A stretch of DNA of 8,365 nt, taken from the NCBI GenBank assembly GCA_028822575.1, contig JAPKDN010000111.1, positions 1-8,365 of the forward strand, in the 5' to 3' direction. Below, piece by piece: positions 6,894-8,365 of the stretch. The notes below the pieces were generated by a model that ran no database searches, was not told the origin of the DNA, and saw nothing but the letters and a program-made list of their open reading frames with translations. The position numbers and the translations under genes were made by a program. Position 1 is the first letter of the stretch, and every line of letters begins with the position of its first letter. The DNA comes from Alphaproteobacteria bacterium. Its GTDB lineage: Bacteria > Pseudomonadota > Alphaproteobacteria > Thalassobaculales > Thalassobaculaceae.

Positions 6894-7955
6894 TTAATCC
6901 CATGGCCCACTGGTATCACTAGCGGAGGGACCGCCGGGGATCGATGCGGGTGGGGTCGTGCGTGGCGGCGTACCGGCGCTGGGCCTGCCCTGGCCACTGC
7001 CGCTTCCTGATGATCCCCCATCGCCGCCGCCAAAGGCCGATTTCGCCAGCTCGCCAATGCCAGCGATGCTGCCGATCAGACTAGAGGCCTCAAGCGGCAT
7101 CATGATGACTTTCTGGTTCTCGGCCGAAGCGATTTTCTCCAGCGCCTCGGCATAGCGCTGAGCGACGAAATAGTTGATCGCTTGGATATCACCGCCGGCG
7201 ATCGCCTCGGAGACCATGGTGGTCGCCTTGCCCTCGGCCTCGGCGGCGCGCTCGCGGGCCTCGGCGTCGCGGAAGGCGGCTTCCTTGCGGCCCTCGGCTT
7301 CCAGGATCTGCGAGGCCTTCTCGCCTTCGGAGCGCAGAATCGCGGCCTGTTTCTCACCCTCGGCCTGCAGAATCTCAGCGCGTTTCTGACGCTCGGCCAT
7401 CATCTGTTGGTTCATGGCGTTGGTCAGATCGCGCGGTGGCGCTAGGTCCTTGATCTCAACCCGCGTGACCTTCACCCCCCAGGGATTGGTCGCGTGATCG
7501 ATTACCCGGAGCAGCTTCTCGTTGATGTCGTCGCGGCGCGAGAGCACATCATCCAGCGGCATGCCGCCGATCACGGAACGGATATTGGTCATCGACAGCG
7601 CCGTGATCGCTTGCATAAGGTTGCTTACCTCATAAGCGGCCTTGGCCGCGTCCATGACCTGAAAAAACGTCACCCCATCCGCGGAGACTGTGGCGTTATC
7701 CAAGGTGATGACGTCCTGGCTTGGGATGTCCAGCACCGTCTCGCGCATCGACAGTTTTGTGCCAACGCGGTCGATGAACGGCATGATCAAATGCAGGCCG
7801 GGGCGCAAGGTCCGCGTATATCGGCCAAATCTTTCCACCGTCCATTCCGAGGCTTGCGGCACGGTCTTGACCGCCGCCGATACCAGGATAAGCGCGACGA
7901 TGACTGATATGATAACGAAGATCAGAAAGGCGCTTGGGGCGAAAGCTTCGAACAT
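6894..7955 (-). CDS. qmcA: SPFH/stomatin-family membrane protein, QmcA type
   Basis: The product is 353 residues. An N-terminal membrane anchor lies at about 7-29 (SAFLIFVIISVIVALILVSAAV). The SPFH/band-7 domain covers about 31-190: VPQASEWTVERFGRY, RPGLHLIMPFIDRV, TMTNIRSVIG-like SMTNIRSVIG, and ATNPWGVKVTRVEIKDLAPP. Next comes an Ala/Glu-rich coiled coil (about 186-245), then the conserved segment QAINYFVAQRYAEAL and QKVIMMPLEASSLIGSIAGI. It ends in a Gly/Ser/Pro-rich tail of about 45 residues (309-353) that makes it longer than E. coli QmcA (about 305). Such proteins oligomerise on the inner membrane, scaffold microdomains and bind membrane proteases. I chose ATG 7955 with GGGAGA (7971-7966) ten bases upstream; the spacing is a little long. 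An in-frame GTG at 8024 would add 23 polar residues before the anchor with no family support. The NfeD partner follows directly. Confidence 0.95.
   Translation of the reverse strand: MFEAFAPSAFLIFVIISVIVALILVSAAVKTVPQASEWTVERFGRYTRTLRPGLHLIMPFIDRVGTKLSMRETVLDIPSQDVITLDNATVSADGVTFFQVMDAAKAAYEVSNLMQAITALSMTNIRSVIGGMPLDDVLSRRDDINEKLLRVIDHATNPWGVKVTRVEIKDLAPPRDLTNAMNQQMMAERQKRAEILQAEGEKQAAILRSEGEKASQILEAEGRKEAAFRDAEARERAAEAEGKATTMVSEAIAGGDIQAINYFVAQRYAEALEKIASAENQKVIMMPLEASSLIGSIAGIGELAKSAFGGGDGGSSGSGSGQGRPSAGTPPRTTPPASIPGGPSASDTSGPWD
7242..7373 (-). repeat. Four tandem 11-residue repeats inside the SPFH coiled coil
   Basis: Residues 195-238 of the SPFH protein fall into four 11-residue units: ILQAEGEKQAA, ILRSEGEKASQ, ILEAEGRKEAA and FRDAEARERAA. 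The hydrophobic pair recurs exactly every 11 residues, and an AEG/SEG core is kept in the first three. At DNA level this is an imperfect 33-bp tandem repeat. An 11-residue periodicity fits the extended coiled coil of stomatin-family oligomers, so this is a normal structural element rather than mobile or regulatory DNA. Confidence 0.8.
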
Positions 7956-8067
7956 GATGGATGGGTCTCCCAGGAGGTTCGCGAAACGGGAATCGCTCGA
8001 GTGCAGGATATAGTGCTCGACCACGCATATCTAGGCTTATATCGGGACGAACAGAGGCCGTGGCGCC
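7956..8067 (-). promoter_or_regulatory. Likely promoter/leader region of the qmcA-nfeD pair
   Basis: This 112-base gap between the decayed amidohydrolase and the SPFH start should carry the promoter of qmcA-nfeD. Several TATA-like hexamers occur in the transcript sense (GATATAAG, TAGATATG, CTATATCC, between about 8043 and 8008). None has a convincing -35 at 16-18 bp, so no exact promoter is called. The SPFH ribosome binding site GGGAGA is at 7971-7966, and an 8-bp palindrome TTCGCGAA is at 7978-7985. Confidence 0.25.
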
Positions 8068-8365
8068 CACACTGAAAAATTTCACTGCGGTCACACCGAC
8101 GACTGCTTTGGGAAGCTCCGGATCCAGCTCCGTCTCGACCACATGACTGATCGGATCTTACTCGCCCATATCGAATGGATAATCGTTCCCATCATCACCT
8201 TGTCGACGCCGAACACACTCACCCGCGCCTCGAACTGGTGGGAAGTGAAGACTATGGTACCGACCCAAACCCGTTTCAGATACGTACTTGGTGGATGCAG
8301 CTGATCACCATGAGCACGCGAGCGCGTGCCCCAGACGTGGACTATCCGTCCGTGATAGGCCGCGA
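8068..8365 (-). pseudogene. Decayed ACMSD-like amidohydrolase, C-terminal part (continues beyond window)
   Basis: Two minus-strand frames join into the C-terminal end of an amidohydrolase_2 (ACMSD-like) protein. The first is open from the window edge (codon at 8363) to about 8186 and reads AYHGRIVHVWGTRSRAHGDQ, then PPSTYLKRVWVGTIVF and VFGVDKVMMGT. A one-base frameshift at about 8185 follows, and the next frame reads DYPFDMGE, an in-frame TAA at 8160-8158, then DPISHVVETELDPELPKAVV and VKFFSV. Joined, this restores the family motif GTDYPFDMGE-x-DP, whose aspartate is a metal ligand in this superfamily. The upstream GRxxHxWxxR...PPSxYLKR pattern also fits. In the usual DT-I-V-F motif the Asp is replaced by Gly, another sign of decay. 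Recognisable homology ends near 8070, just upstream of the SPFH gene, and no tidy stop follows in frame. Intact members decarboxylate or hydrolyse aromatic or unsaturated carboxylates; the former substrate cannot be told. Confidence 0.78.

Noticed and set aside
7956..8024. An upstream GTG start extending the SPFH protein by 23 residues
   Set aside because: The added residues are polar and precede the membrane anchor. Family members start just before the anchor, and the 7955 ATG has an acceptable ribosome binding site.
7696..8142. A 148-codon minus-strand open frame overlapping the SPFH gene start
   Set aside because: Only its first 25 codons or so are meaningful, as the tail of the decayed amidohydrolase. 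The rest is out of frame within the SPFH gene.

Overview
The window is a stretch of bacterial chromosome, most likely from an alphaproteobacterium. This is inferred from the protein sequences (SoxB/D/A, QmcA- and NfeD-type), the fairly high GC of the coding regions and the soxBDAG gene order; no rRNA or other marker gene is present to prove it. Every gene I can support lies on the minus strand, so the reading order runs from high to low coordinates.

Left part (1-5039): a heterotetrameric sarcosine oxidase operon in the order soxB - soxD - soxA - soxG, with soxG cut by the window edge. The four products form one cytoplasmic flavoenzyme. It oxidises sarcosine (N-methylglycine, a late intermediate of glycine betaine, choline or creatinine breakdown) to glycine, passes the methyl-derived carbon to tetrahydrofolate and reduces O2 to H2O2. 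SoxB carries the flavins and the amine oxidation site, SoxA carries NAD and the folate-binding T-protein half, SoxD is the small zinc subunit and SoxG the gamma subunit. soxD/soxA overlap by 4 nt and soxA/soxG by 8 nt. soxB and soxD are separated by 129 nt containing a small hairpin.

Middle (5040-6368): no intact gene. 5040-5363 is the soxB upstream region, with three short perfect palindromes and a weak terminator-like element. 5364-6250 is a decayed gene. Read across at least three frameshifts and one in-frame stop, it gives a coherent protein resembling the glycosyltransferase-like family TIGR04372. 6251-6368 shows nothing recognisable.

Right part (6369-7955): an intact two-gene membrane unit, a QmcA-type SPFH/stomatin protein followed by a short NfeD-type protein with a C-terminal OB-fold. 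This is a widely conserved pairing in membrane organisation and quality control.

Right edge (8068-8365): the C-terminal part of a second decayed gene, an ACMSD-like amidohydrolase (amidohydrolase_2 type). It has one frameshift inside its GTDYPFDMG motif and one in-frame stop, and it continues beyond the window.

I see no mobile element, CRISPR array, tRNA/rRNA or new multi-gene system. The main unannotated content is the two eroded genes flanking the intact qmcA-nfeD pair, which suggest ongoing gene loss in this genome.
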